DNA of 64,000 nucleotides, from contig CAMAXE010000003.1 in NCBI GenBank assembly GCA_945862145.1, positions 1 to 64,000 on the forward strand, given 5' to 3'. The position numbers were made by a program, and so were the translations under genes. This stretch comes from Klebsiella pneumoniae. Its GTDB lineage: Bacteria > Pseudomonadota > Gammaproteobacteria > Pseudomonadales > UBA5518. The notes beneath the pieces were generated by a model. That model saw nothing but the letters and a program-made list of their open reading frames with translations. It had not been told where the DNA came from and did no database searches. Position 1 is the first letter of the stretch. The number at the start of each line of letters is the position of its first letter. Shown in pieces: positions 44,185 to 52,699 of the stretch.

Positions 44185-44879
44185 AGCAGTCCCGTCCGCA
44201 GGTGCCGGTGATCACCGTCGACGGACCGAGCGGCTCCGGCAAGGGAACCCTGTGCCGGCTGCTCGCCCGTGAGCTCGGCTGGAACCTGCTCGATAGCGGT
44301 GCGCTCTATCGCCTCGTGGGGATCGCGGCGCGCAACCATGGCGTCGGGATCGACAACCACGCAGCACTCGAGGTCCTCGCGGGACATCTCGATGTGCAGT
44401 TCCAGCCCGGGGCGGACGATGCCGGCGACCTGCGCGTCGTGCTCGAGGGCGAGGACGTCACCGGGGTGGTTCGCAGCGAGGAGGTCGGGGCGCTCGCCTC
44501 GCAAGTGGGGACGGTTGCCGCCGTGAGGGCTGCGCTGCTCGACCGGCAGCGGGCATTCTGCGTCTTGCCGGGGTTGGTTGCCGATGGGCGTGACATGGGT
44601 ACGGAAGTCTTTCCCGACGCTGAACTGAAGGTATTTTTGACTGCCAGCCCCGAAGAGCGCGCTGCGCGGCGCTTCCGCCAGTTGATCGACAAGGGCGAGG
44701 CTGTTAGCCTGCCGCGCCTTGTGGCGGACATAGAGGCACGGGATCGGCGCGATCTCGATCGCTCGGTGTCGCCGTTGCGTCCCTCTCCCGAAGCTGTCCT
44801 GATAGACACCACGGGGATCGCGGTAGCAGACGTGTTCGCCCGCCTGATGTCTCTCGCAAGGGAGAGAGGACTCGCCTGA
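44181..44879 (+). CDS. cmk: Cytidylate kinase Cmk
   Basis: 232 residues starting in an ATGA overlap with aroA. Walker [63 protein letters not shown] in pieces (GRDMGT, KVFLTAS), and [14 protein letters not shown]. It phosphorylates CMP and dCMP. Its place directly before rpsA is conserved in many proteobacteria. Confidence 0.96.
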   Translation: MKQSRPQVPVITVDGPSGSGKGTLCRLLARELGWNLLDSGALYRLVGIAARNHGVGIDNHAALEVLAGHLDVQFQPGADDAGDLRVVLEGEDVTGVVRSEEVGALASQVGTVAAVRAALLDRQRAFCVLPGLVADGRDMGTEVFPDAELKVFLTASPEERAARRFRQLIDKGEAVSLPRLVADIEARDRRDLDRSVSPLRPSPEAVLIDTTGIAVADVFARLMSLARERGLA

Positions 44880-44940
44880 GGCGGGCAGCGAAAAAAATGT
44901 GGGAGCGGCCTGCGGGTCGTGCTTTTTAAAGGTGTCGGAG

Positions 44941-45045
44941 ACCGGGCTCATGCCAGCACGCCCGGTATTTGGCTTTTCATGTTCTGCCCCTTCGACGGCT
45001 GGGTCGGAGGATCGGAAAACATACGGCAGTGCCGTAGTAGGATCT
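44941..45045 (+). promoter_or_regulatory. rpsA 5' leader with hairpins, probable S1 autoregulation
   Basis: Two perfect hairpins precede rpsA: ACCGGGC/GCCCGGT with a 12-base loop (44941-44966) and ACGGCAGTGCCGT (45023-45035). Between them GGAGGATCGGA (45006-45016) carries exposed GGA motifs but lies about 40 bases too far from the ATG at 45051 to be its ribosome-binding site; only a weak GGAT lies close. Structured leaders with weak Shine-Dalgarno signals are known for gammaproteobacterial rpsA, where S1 represses its own translation. Confidence 0.5.
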
Positions 45046-45050
45046 ATCCA

Positions 45051-46733
45051 ATGACCGAGAATTTTGCAGAACTTTTCGCAGAAAGCCTCAAGACCGTAGA
45101 GATGGACGTAGGCTCCATCATCTCGGGTGTTGTGATCGACATTGACGGCGAGTGGGTCACGGTTCACGCCGGCCTGAAGTCCGAGGGAATGATTCCCCGC
45201 AGCCAGTTCCTTGATGATGACGGACAGTTCCACCTCGAGATTGGCGACGAAGTCCAGGTCGCTCTTGAGGCCATCGAGGATGGTGACGGCGCGACCCGCC
45301 TCTCCCGCGAAAAGGCGCGCCGCGCCGAGACCTGGAAGAGCCTCGAGAGCAGCTTCGAGGGTGGCGAAGTCGTCAAGGGCGCGATCAACGGTAAGGTCAA
45401 GGGTGGCTTCACCGTGGATATCCACGGCATCCGCGCGTTCCTGCCCGGCTCGCTGGTCGACGTGCGCCCGGTCCGCGACACCCTGCACCTCGAGGGCCAG
45501 ACCCTCGAGTTCAAGGTCATCAAACTCGACCAGAAGCGCAACAACATTGTGGTGTCGCGCCGTGCGGTGCTCGAGCAGGCCAACAGCGCCGAGCGCGATA
45601 ACCTGCTCTCCAGTCTGCAGGAGTACGCCGTTTTGAAGGGTGTGGTCAAGAACCTCACTGACTACGGCGCGTTCGTGGACCTTGGCGGCGTGGATGGCCT
45701 GCTGCACATCACCGACATGGCTTGGCGCCGCATCAAGCACCCGAGCGAAGTCGTCAAGGTTGGCGACGAGATCGATGTGAAGGTGCTGAAGTTCGATCGC
45801 GAAACCAACCGCGTATCGCTTGGCCTGAAGCAACTCGGCTCGGATCCGTGGGTCAGCATCAAGGAGCGTTACCCGGAGAAGACGCGCCTGCGCGCGCGCG
45901 TCACCAACCTCACCGATTATGGCTGCTTCGCCGAACTCGAGCAGGGCGTCGAGGGTCTTGTGCACGTCTCCGAGATGGATTGGACCAACAAGAACATCCA
46001 CCCCTCCAAGGTGGTGCAGGTTGGCGATGAGATCGACGTGATGATTCTCGATATCGACGAGGACCGCCGCCGTATCTCGCTCGGCATGAAGCAATGCACC
46101 GAGAATCCCTGGGACGTATTCGCCGCGGCTCATGCCAAGGGCGAGCGCATCAAGGGCCGCATCAAATCGATCACGGATTTCGGCCTGTTTATCGGCCTCG
46201 ATGGCAACATCGACGGTCTGGTGCATTTGTCTGACATTTCATGGCACGAGACGGGCGAGGAAGCCGTACGTAACTACAAGAAGGGCGACGAGGTCGAAAC
46301 CATCATCCTCGCCATTGATCCCGAGCGTGAGCGTATCTCGCTGGGTGTGAAGCAGATGGAGGGCGATCCCTTCACCAACTTCGTGACGATGTACGACAAG
46401 GGCGCCATCGTCATGGGCAAGGTCGTCGAGATCGACGCCAAGTCCGTAGTGATCCAGCTCGCTGACGACGTCCAAGGCGTCCTCAAGGGCTCCGAGATCA
46501 GCCGTGACCGCGTCGAGGATGCGCGTAACGTGCTTGCCCTGGGCGAAGAGGTTGAGGTGAAGATCATCAACGTAGACCGCAAGAACCGTGCGATCGGGCT
46601 CTCGGTGAAGGCAAAAGACGTGCAGGAAGAGAAGGAAGCGATGAAGGCGCTGCGCGAGCAGGAGCCGGAGAACGCTCCCACGACCATCGGCGATCTGATC
46701 AAGGCGCAGATGGGCAACCGCGGCCGCGAGTAA
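45051..46733 (+). CDS. rpsA: 30S ribosomal protein S1
   Basis: 560 residues from ATG 45051 ([13 protein letters not shown]), the conserved start; the frame is open to 44919 but that part is the leader. Six S1 (OB-fold) repeats can be followed, among them [76 protein letters not shown] and [26 protein letters not shown]1 brings mRNA to the ribosome. A GC-rich terminator follows. ihfB, normally next, is replaced by the Ter island. Confidence 0.98.
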   Translation: MTENFAELFAESLKTVEMDVGSIISGVVIDIDGEWVTVHAGLKSEGMIPRSQFLDDDGQFHLEIGDEVQVALEAIEDGDGATRLSREKARRAETWKSLESSFEGGEVVKGAINGKVKGGFTVDIHGIRAFLPGSLVDVRPVRDTLHLEGQTLEFKVIKLDQKRNNIVVSRRAVLEQANSAERDNLLSSLQEYAVLKGVVKNLTDYGAFVDLGGVDGLLHITDMAWRRIKHPSEVVKVGDEIDVKVLKFDRETNRVSLGLKQLGSDPWVSIKERYPEKTRLRARVTNLTDYGCFAELEQGVEGLVHVSEMDWTNKNIHPSKVVQVGDEIDVMILDIDEDRRRISLGMKQCTENPWDVFAAAHAKGERIKGRIKSITDFGLFIGLDGNIDGLVHLSDISWHETGEEAVRNYKKGDEVETIILAIDPERERISLGVKQMEGDPFTNFVTMYDKGAIVMGKVVEIDAKSVVIQLADDVQGVLKGSEISRDRVEDARNVLALGEEVEVKIINVDRKNRAIGLSVKAKDVQEEKEAMKALREQEPENAPTTIGDLIKAQMGNRGRE

Positions 46734-46753
46734 CACGCGTTTTGTCGGGTGCG

Positions 46754-46777
46754 ACGCGGGGCCTTCGGGCCCCGCGT
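46754..46777 (+). terminator. Terminator hairpin after rpsA
   Basis: ACGCGGGGCC, loop TTCG, GGCCCCGCGT: a perfect 10-base stem closed by a stable tetraloop, 20 bases after the rpsA stop, followed by TCGTTTCGG. The T tract is short, but position and stability make a terminator very likely. Confidence 0.75.
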
Positions 46778-47316
46778 TCGTTTCGGCCTGACTGCGGCGA
46801 GGCACGTTCTCACCGGCCGGGTGTGCCACGGCCGGGTGTGCCGCTTGTGCAGTCGGTGGCTTATCGGTAGCGTGTCCGCATTCCATGCAGGAGGGGATTG
46901 CCGGCTGAGTGGGTTGGAGGAGCGCCGACGGCTCCTGAACCGCGGGAACTTCGGCCATGTGTTGGCAGTTCGCCAAGAACCGCGGGTTTATAGGGGAAGT
47001 GTCAAAATTTCCTCGAAGGTCGTGCTAGACCCGCGTGACGTTAGGGGCTAGGAAGGGATTTAACCAGGTGCTGAACACTCCATGATGACGACGGATCACG
47101 TGACCACACCGCATTTCGCGCACGCAACCCTTGTTCTATTCGCAAACCCGGACGCTCGCCGTATCGGTCATCGCTGCGACGCACCGTTCGCGCGAGGCGG
47201 AGAAACCAGTGGTTCCTGAGGAAGAATGTTTTTTGAGGGTATTAGAAGTGTTTCAACTGACCACCTCACGGTTGCCGCGACTGACGATCGCCTCCAAGGT
47301 GTGGGGGTAGGCGAGA
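46778..47316 (+). other. Non-coding gap between rpsA and the Ter island
   Basis: About 540 bases with no convincing gene; short frames here lack homology-like features and good starts. A 15-base tandem duplication (CGGCCGGGTGTGCCA, then CGGCCGGGTGTGCCG) covers 46814-46843. A small hairpin GGAGC/GCTCC lies near 46920-46936. Composition changes and the expected ihfB gene is missing, so the left junction of the island probably lies here. No integrase, tRNA or obvious att repeat was seen. Confidence 0.55.
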
Positions 47317-48672
47317 ATGGGGCTGCGCTTCAGCCGGCGCATTACGCTTGCGCCCGGGATCCGGATGAACCTGTCGATGTCGGGCATCAGTTGGTCGGTG
47401 GGTCCACGCGGCGCGAGCGTTAGTCTTGGCAAGCGCGGCACCTTCGCCAATGTTGGCCTCCCCGGCTCTGGTTTGTCGTATCGCACGCGCCTGGACGGCG
47501 ATGGCCCCCAAGCACGCAGCAGCGTGCGGGCATCGGTGGATGCGGCCGTCGCACGCGATGCCGAGCGCGCGCGTCGCGAGACTGAACTCGCAGGCCAAGT
47601 CATCGAGGCTGAAATCGAGGTTCGAGCCACGGGCGAGGTCGAAGTCATCTCGCCCGACGGGTCGCCGCTGGCCGGCAAAGCGAAGACCGCCTTTTGGGAG
47701 CAGCGAGGGACGGAAGTGTCACAGCTTCTGGCCGATCACGTTCTGGTGTCGGATGCTGAATCCAAGGCCGTTGTTGACGTCTACCTTGATACGCCACCGC
47801 CGGTGTTCTCGGTGCGTTTTGACCCCAATCCGTTTGCAGATGCCGCCCCGGCACTGCCGACGCGCCGCAAGGCGCGCCAGGCTCCGGTGATGCAGATGCC
47901 GCCAGAACTCTCGCTGCTTGAACGACTCTCCGGCTCGGCTCGGCAGCGGCGAGAACAAATGGTTGCCGACGCCAGCCTTGCCCATGGCCACGATATGGCC
48001 GCATGGCTGCAGGAAGCAGATGCTGCAGCGTGCGCCAACCGTGACGCTGATAACGCGCATGCGTTGGCGCTAGAGGCCTGGACGAAAAAAAAGGTCGCAC
48101 ATGATCAAGAGCAGAACTATTTCAGCGTGAACTTCGAGAAGTTGCTGCGTACCCACGCCGGCTTCATGGAGCAGGCTTTTGATGATGTGTTGAGCGCGAT
48201 AAACTGGCCGCGTGAAACTCTGGTCAGCTATCAGATTGACCAGATGAATGACGCGATTTCGGTAGACATCGACTTGCCAGAGATCGCAGACATGCCGTCT
48301 ACCCAGGCGAGGCTCTCTGTGAATGGTCGGCGTCTGCTGATGAAGAAGGTGCCCAAGTCCGAGATTGAGCGCGACTACGTTCGCCATGTTCACGGCGTCA
48401 TTTTGCGAGTAGCTGGCTGTGCGTTTGCAACATTGCCGGCACTCAAGTGCGTCACGATCTCAGGCTATACGCAGCGAGTCGATTCGCGCGGAGTGAAGTC
48501 TGACTTGTATGTGCTGTCTTCGCGGATCGACCGGGCTCGCCTTGCGATGCTCGATTTCGACCAGCTGGCGCAACTGGATCCTGTTTCCGCATTCGACCAT
48601 TTCGATACGCGGCGGCGGCTTTCTGGCTCGGGTGGAATGCAATCGATCGAGCCTTTCGGGGCAGGTCCGTGA
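47317..48672 (+). CDS. DUF4236-domain protein with a long C-terminal region
   Basis: 451 residues. The first 60 or so (MGLRFSRRITLAPGIRMNLS, GPRGASVSLGKRGTFANVG, GSGLSYRTRL) are a DUF4236 domain, a short beta-rich module found in many stress- and defence-associated proteins. The next 390 residues are not recognised: a charged helical part (70-260, containing RRETELAGQVIEAEIEV) and a more globular end with SYQIDQMNDAISVDIDLPEI and RDYVRHVHGVILRVAGCAFA. No signal or membrane segment. It is the first gene of the co-directional Ter island, 58 bases before the TerC-like gene, and may be its cytoplasmic partner. Confidence 0.75.
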   Translation: MGLRFSRRITLAPGIRMNLSMSGISWSVGPRGASVSLGKRGTFANVGLPGSGLSYRTRLDGDGPQARSSVRASVDAAVARDAERARRETELAGQVIEAEIEVRATGEVEVISPDGSPLAGKAKTAFWEQRGTEVSQLLADHVLVSDAESKAVVDVYLDTPPPVFSVRFDPNPFADAAPALPTRRKARQAPVMQMPPELSLLERLSGSARQRREQMVADASLAHGHDMAAWLQEADAAACANRDADNAHALALEAWTKKKVAHDQEQNYFSVNFEKLLRTHAGFMEQAFDDVLSAINWPRETLVSYQIDQMNDAISVDIDLPEIADMPSTQARLSVNGRRLLMKKVPKSEIERDYVRHVHGVILRVAGCAFATLPALKCVTISGYTQRVDSRGVKSDLYVLSSRIDRARLAMLDFDQLAQLDPVSAFDHFDTRRRLSGSGGMQSIEPFGAGP

Positions 48673-48730
48673 CGTCGAGACCGACGGGCACGGTTGGATT
48701 TTTTTGGTGGGATACAGCGGAGAGATATCA

Positions 48731-49768
48731 GTGAGTTACTTTAGACTGTCGTTCATCATGACGGCGATTTGTGTCGCTATCGCGGGTTGGTGGGGCTCCC
48801 AGAATGGCATGGGCGTAATGACCGCGCTCTGGCTTGTGCTTGTGCTAGGTGTGCTTGAAGTGTCGTTGTCGTTCGACAATGCCGTGGTCAATGCGGGCGT
48901 CCTGAAGGACATGGACGAGTTCTGGCGGCAGATGTTCCTGACAGTCGGCATTCTGGTTGCCGTCTTCGGCATGCGACTGGTGTTCCCGATCGTGATCGTC
49001 GCCGTGGCGGCCGATATGAGCGTCGGCCCGGTGATCGACATGGCACTCACCGATCCGGACCAGTACGGGAAGATCCTCACGGATTGCTACCCGGCGATCG
49101 CGGCGTTTGGTGGTATGTTCCTGTTGCTCGTGTTTCTGGCTTTCTTGTTTGACCACGAGCGCGATCTGCACTGGCTTGGAGCATTCGAAGAGCGCCTGGC
49201 GGGCCTAGGCAAAGTGGATAACATCGCGATTATCTGCGCGCTGGGCGTGCTGCTATCCATGCAGTGGTTCCTGCCGGCCGAGCTTCACCTCAGGGTTCTC
49301 TCGGCGGGTCTCGCCGGCGTTATTCTGTTCATCGCAGTCGACTCCCTGGATAGCGTATTCGATGTGGACGAAGGGGAGGGCGCAACCATCGGTGCGGCCA
49401 AGCGATCGGGTATCGCAGCATTCATGTACCTCGAAGTGCTCGACGCCTCTTTCTCTTTCGACGGCGTAATCGGCGCGTTCGCAATCACTCGTGACGTCGT
49501 GATCATCATGCTGGGCCTGGCCATCGGGGCGATGTTCGTGCGCTCGATGACGGTTTACCTGGTGCACAAGGGGACGCTCGATGAGTACGTGTTCCTTGAA
49601 CACGGCGCGCACTACGCCATCGGCGCGCTCGCCTTCATCATGCTGGCTGGTACCGTCGTGCACATTCCGGAAGTCATCACCGGTCTCGTCGGCGTCGGCT
49701 TCATCGCTCTGTCGCTGTACTCGTCTGTTCGTCATCGCAAGACGGCAGCTGCGGCAGCGGCTCAGTGA
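48731..49768 (+). CDS. TerC-like integral membrane protein (DUF475 family)
   Basis: 345 residues from GTG 48731 with GGAGAG upstream; the frame extends back into the previous gene. Eight or so transmembrane helices. Acidic intramembrane motifs typical of the TerC superfamily are present twice: EVSLSFDNAVVNAGVL and DASFSFDGVIGAFAIT. The DUF475 branch is longer than classical TerC and is found in Ter clusters. It is the likely membrane anchor of the Ter complex and has been proposed to bind or transport metal ions. The C-terminus is Ala-rich. Confidence 0.85.
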   Translation: MSYFRLSFIMTAICVAIAGWWGSQNGMGVMTALWLVLVLGVLEVSLSFDNAVVNAGVLKDMDEFWRQMFLTVGILVAVFGMRLVFPIVIVAVAADMSVGPVIDMALTDPDQYGKILTDCYPAIAAFGGMFLLLVFLAFLFDHERDLHWLGAFEERLAGLGKVDNIAIICALGVLLSMQWFLPAELHLRVLSAGLAGVILFIAVDSLDSVFDVDEGEGATIGAAKRSGIAAFMYLEVLDASFSFDGVIGAFAITRDVVIIMLGLAIGAMFVRSMTVYLVHKGTLDEYVFLEHGAHYAIGALAFIMLAGTVVHIPEVITGLVGVGFIALSLYSSVRHRKTAAAAAAQ

Positions 49769-50049
49769 GCTAACGATGGGTAAAATCGGCACAGAGCAGC
49801 GCGTCGCTGTTGCGCTGGCTTTGTTTGGCGTTGGCCGTGCAGACGTCGTACTTGCGCCTGTATGATCTCGCACGCGGCGCCGAGATGGCCAGGGACGACC
49901 TCGACCAAGACTTCAGGGTCGAGACCGCGGTCGAGTTGGGTCGCCTTTAAAGGCCTGATAGTCTGTGGGAGTTCGCGGTAGTGGGCCGCGAAGAACTCGC
50001 AAAAAGTACCAACGGTAACTGCCCGCCAAACAAATTCTGGAGATGAACT
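49769..50049. other. Gap between DUF475 and terY1 with an uncertain antisense frame
   Basis: About 280 bases. A 97-residue reverse-strand frame (50055 down to 49762, starting opposite the first codons of terY1) reads VTVGTFCEFFAAHYRELPQT and VLVEVVPGHLGAACEIIQAQ. I do not recognise it, and it overlaps terY1's start and the DUF475 stop, so it is listed only as a possibility. The ribosome-binding site for terY1 is CTGGAGATG just before 50050. Confidence 0.3.
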
Positions 50050-50691
50050 ATGCACCGTAAGCTACCTGTGTACCTGCTGCTGGACGAGTCCGGCTCAATG
50101 GCGGGCGAACCGATCGAAGCGATGAAGAACGGCCTGCAGCTGCTGGTCTCGACGCTTCGGCAGGATCCGCATGCTCTTGAGACAGCCTATCTTTCAGTGA
50201 TCGGCTTCGGCGCAGATGCGCACGTCCACGTGCCGCTGACCGAGCTCGCTGCATTCCAGCCACCGCAGATCACCGCGAGTGGGACGACGGCGTTGGGCGC
50301 AGCGCTCAGGCTGGTTGCCTCGCAGATCGACAAAGAAGTGGCCAAGACCACGGCCGATACCAAGGGCGATTGGAAGCCGCTGGTGTTCCTGATGACCGAC
50401 GGTGATCCGACCGACGATTGGCGCAGTGGCCTGGCCGAACTGCGCAAGCGCAAGGTCGGCACGGTCGTCGCTTGCGGCGCTGGCCCGAACGTCAAGGAAG
50501 CCACGCTAAAGGAAATTAGCGAGATCGTGGTCAAGCTCGACACGGCTGATTCAGCCACGATTGGCGCCTTCTTCAAGTGGGTCTCGGCGTCGATTGCTGT
50601 GGGCAGTCAGAAGGTCGAGTCGGACGGCAAGGAAGTGACGGGGCTGGACGACCTGCCGCCGCCGCCGAAGGAAATCAACCTGGTCGTCTGA
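50050..50691 (+). CDS. terY1: TerY-type von Willebrand factor A protein, copy 1
   Basis: 213 residues, a single vWA domain with an intact MIDAS metal site: DESGS in LPVYLLLDESGSMAGEPI, the Thr of ASGTTALGAAL, and the Asp of FLMTDGDPTDD. The C-terminal tail is DLPPPPKEINLVV. TerY proteins are thought to be metal-dependent adaptors in Ter complexes, acting with a kinase and PP2C phosphatase. GGAG precedes the ATG. It is 42% or so similar by eye in conserved blocks to terY2, but no alignment was computed. A TerD relic follows. Confidence 0.9.
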   Translation: MHRKLPVYLLLDESGSMAGEPIEAMKNGLQLLVSTLRQDPHALETAYLSVIGFGADAHVHVPLTELAAFQPPQITASGTTALGAALRLVASQIDKEVAKTTADTKGDWKPLVFLMTDGDPTDDWRSGLAELRKRKVGTVVACGAGPNVKEATLKEISEIVVKLDTADSATIGAFFKWVSASIAVGSQKVESDGKEVTGLDDLPPPPKEINLVV

Positions 50692-50700
50692 GGGCTCCCG

Positions 50701-50853
50701 CGCGGTGTCAGCAACCTGAGCAAGAGCGAATACGACCGGTTGGCAGTGACCATTGGTGTTGGCTGGGACATCGCCCAGCCGGTTTAGCTGGGAGGTTTGC
50801 TCGGCAAGCGCGATGACTACGATTTCGACCTGTCCGCCAGCGCTGACCATTAG
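50701..50853 (+). pseudogene. Decayed TerD-domain fragment
   Basis: The + strand reads SNLSKSEYDRLAVTIGVGWD then IAQPV, a stop, and LGGLLGKRDDYDFDLSASA. These are the first blocks of a TerD-type domain (NLSK, GVGWD, and the YDxDLSA motif). It has an in-frame stop at 50785-50787, no start codon and no C-terminal two thirds. It sits between terY1 and terY2, evidence that another TerD-family gene once lay here. Confidence 0.75.
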
Positions 50854-50986
50854 GGATATGCTCCGGGATCTTTGCTGGGCTCAACCGCGAGGCGAACGCC
50901 GGGGAGTTCGCGTCACCGCTGTAACCGTTGCGGACCGAGGCGTCCGGGTACCTTCCATCCGATCACTACATCCCGAGGCAGTTGCC

Positions 50987-51622
50987 ATGCGCCGTCTACC
51001 GGTTTATCTGTTGCTCGACACGTCGGGCTCCATGCGGGGCGAGCCGATTGCGGCCGTCAACGTCGGTTTGCAGGCATTGGTGTCATCGCTGCGTCAGGAT
51101 CCCTCGGCGCTCGAAAGCGTGCACCTCAGCATCATCACCTTTGACGCAGTGGTCAACGAAGTGTTGCCTCTGACGCCGTTGGATCAGCTGCAGCTGCCGA
51201 CGATTACGACGCCAGAGTCCGGCCCGACATTCCTGGGTCTGGCGCTCCAAGAGCTGTGCAAGCGCGTCGATCGAGAGGTCAAGCGGACGACGGTGGACGA
51301 GAAGGGAGACTGGTCGCCGCTACTGTTCATCATGACTGATGGCAGCCCGACCGATCTGCAGGTGTTCGAGGAGCAGGTGCCACAGATCAAGATGCGGTCG
51401 TTCGGGAACATCATCGGCTGCGCTGCAGGCCCCAAGGCCAAGCAGCAGTACCTCGCCATGCTGACCGACAAGGTGTTCTCGCTGGACACCATGGACGCGG
51501 CGTCTTTTACAAGCTTCTTTAAGTGGGCTTCCGAAGCAGTGTCGTCGGGTAGCCGTAGCCAGGGGCTGCGCGACACGGCACCGCTGCCGCCGCCGCCCAC
51601 CGAAATTCAACTGGTCAGCTGA
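50987..51622 (+). CDS. terY2: TerY-type von Willebrand factor A protein, copy 2
   Basis: 211 residues from ATG 50987 (MRRLPVYLLLDTSGSMRGEP); an upstream extension of the frame runs through the TerD relic and is not coding. MIDAS residues: DTSGS, Thr in ESGPTFLGLAL, and Asp in IMTDGSPTDL. The C-terminal tail PLPPPPTEIQLVS closely matches that of terY1, which suggests tandem duplication and perhaps a shared docking tail. No zinc ribbon. Thirteen bases separate it from terY3. Confidence 0.9.
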   Translation: MRRLPVYLLLDTSGSMRGEPIAAVNVGLQALVSSLRQDPSALESVHLSIITFDAVVNEVLPLTPLDQLQLPTITTPESGPTFLGLALQELCKRVDREVKRTTVDEKGDWSPLLFIMTDGSPTDLQVFEEQVPQIKMRSFGNIIGCAAGPKAKQQYLAMLTDKVFSLDTMDAASFTSFFKWASEAVSSGSRSQGLRDTAPLPPPPTEIQLVS

Positions 51623-51635
51623 TCTGGAGCCGCCG

Positions 51636-52697
51636 ATGCGCCGCCTGCCCATCTACTTCGTGCTGGATGTCTCCGAGTCTATGATCGGCCCCAATCTTTA
51701 TCGGCTTGAAGAGGGATTGGGCCGCGTTGTCAGCGAGCTGCGCACTGATCCGCACGCACTGGAGACAGCTTGGCTTTCCGTCATCGTCTTTGCCGGTAAA
51801 GTACGGAAGCTGATCGATCTCACGGAGCTGACCGCCGTTACGGCACCGAGCCTGCCGGTCGGCGGCGGCACGTCACTGGGGAAGGCACTGACCTTTTTGA
51901 TGGACGAGATCGACACCAACGTGCGGCGTAATACTGCCGACGTCAAGGGCGACTGGAAGCCGATTGTGTTCCTGATTACCGATGGCAAGCCGACTGATGA
52001 CGTGAATGCCGCGGTGGATCGCTGGCATGGCAAGTACAGCGCGATGGTGACGCTGGTCGCGATCTCGATTGGCCGTGCTGCTGACCTGACGATACTCAAT
52101 CGCCTGACGGATGCCGATAAGGTGCTCACGCTCGACGATGATAGCGAGGCCGGGTTTTCACGCTTTATCAAGTGGGTAACGCAGTCGGTTCAGGCGCGCA
52201 GCCGCAGCGTCGGCGATGTTTTCAAGGAAGAGCAACTCGCTTCTCTCGACAACGTCTCGATCCTCAAGAAGCTGAACCTGGACAAGCCCATTGAGATGGT
52301 CGATGAGAGTAACGCCTACTTTGTCTCAAAATGTCAGGGCACCAAGCTGCCCTATATTTCTCGCTATGAGCCGGTCCACGGCGTTTTGCAGGCGGGGCAG
52401 ATGAAGCTGGCCACGGTCGCGTATCAGCTGGTTGGGTGCTATCCCGTCAAGAACAGTTACTTCGAGATGTCGTCGGACCAGCCGAATGTAGCCACACTAG
52501 ATTCGTCGCAGATCTTCGGGCAGCCGAGCTGCCCGCATTGTGGCAACCGCATTGGGTTTGCCATGTGCAGTTGCGGAAACACATTCTGCATCGCCGGCGA
52601 CGGCCAGCAGACTTGCCCGTGGTGCGAGCAGACCGCGAACTTCGGGCGAATGACCGCAGACGCAGAGTCCCTGGAGCTGACGCGAGCGAGAGGCTGA
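51636..52697 (+). CDS. terY3: TerY-type vWA protein with C-terminal zinc ribbon, copy 3
   Basis: 353 residues. The vWA domain (1-200) has MIDAS residues DVSES (FVLDVSESMIG), Thr in GGGTSLGKAL and Asp in FLITDGKPTDD. A middle region (about 215-300) precedes a TerY-C zinc ribbon with CPHC, CSC, a further Cys and CPWC (residues about 298-335). This longer form is the typical TerY of Ter operons. It is followed after two bases by the PP2C gene, so vWA adaptor and phosphatase are made together. Confidence 0.9.
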   Translation: MRRLPIYFVLDVSESMIGPNLYRLEEGLGRVVSELRTDPHALETAWLSVIVFAGKVRKLIDLTELTAVTAPSLPVGGGTSLGKALTFLMDEIDTNVRRNTADVKGDWKPIVFLITDGKPTDDVNAAVDRWHGKYSAMVTLVAISIGRAADLTILNRLTDADKVLTLDDDSEAGFSRFIKWVTQSVQARSRSVGDVFKEEQLASLDNVSILKKLNLDKPIEMVDESNAYFVSKCQGTKLPYISRYEPVHGVLQAGQMKLATVAYQLVGCYPVKNSYFEMSSDQPNVATLDSSQIFGQPSCPHCGNRIGFAMCSCGNTFCIAGDGQQTCPWCEQTANFGRMTADAESLELTRARG

Positions 52698-52699
52698 GC

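Noticed and set aside
44919-45050. N-terminal extension of rpsA
   Set aside because: The extension is not found in S1 proteins and covers the hairpin-rich leader; ATG 45051 gives the conserved start.
44016-46226. 736-residue reverse-strand open frame across aroA, cmk and rpsA
   Set aside because: It runs antisense through three conserved genes and resembles no protein; typical of GC-rich shadow frames.
46814-46843. Two tandem 15-base repeats considered as a possible CRISPR or operator array
   Set aside because: Only two units, no spacers, no cas genes; best seen as a small tandem duplication.
49762-50055. 97-residue reverse-strand frame between DUF475 and terY1, considered as a gene
   Set aside because: Overlaps both neighbours' ends and has no recognised family; kept only as a note on the gap.
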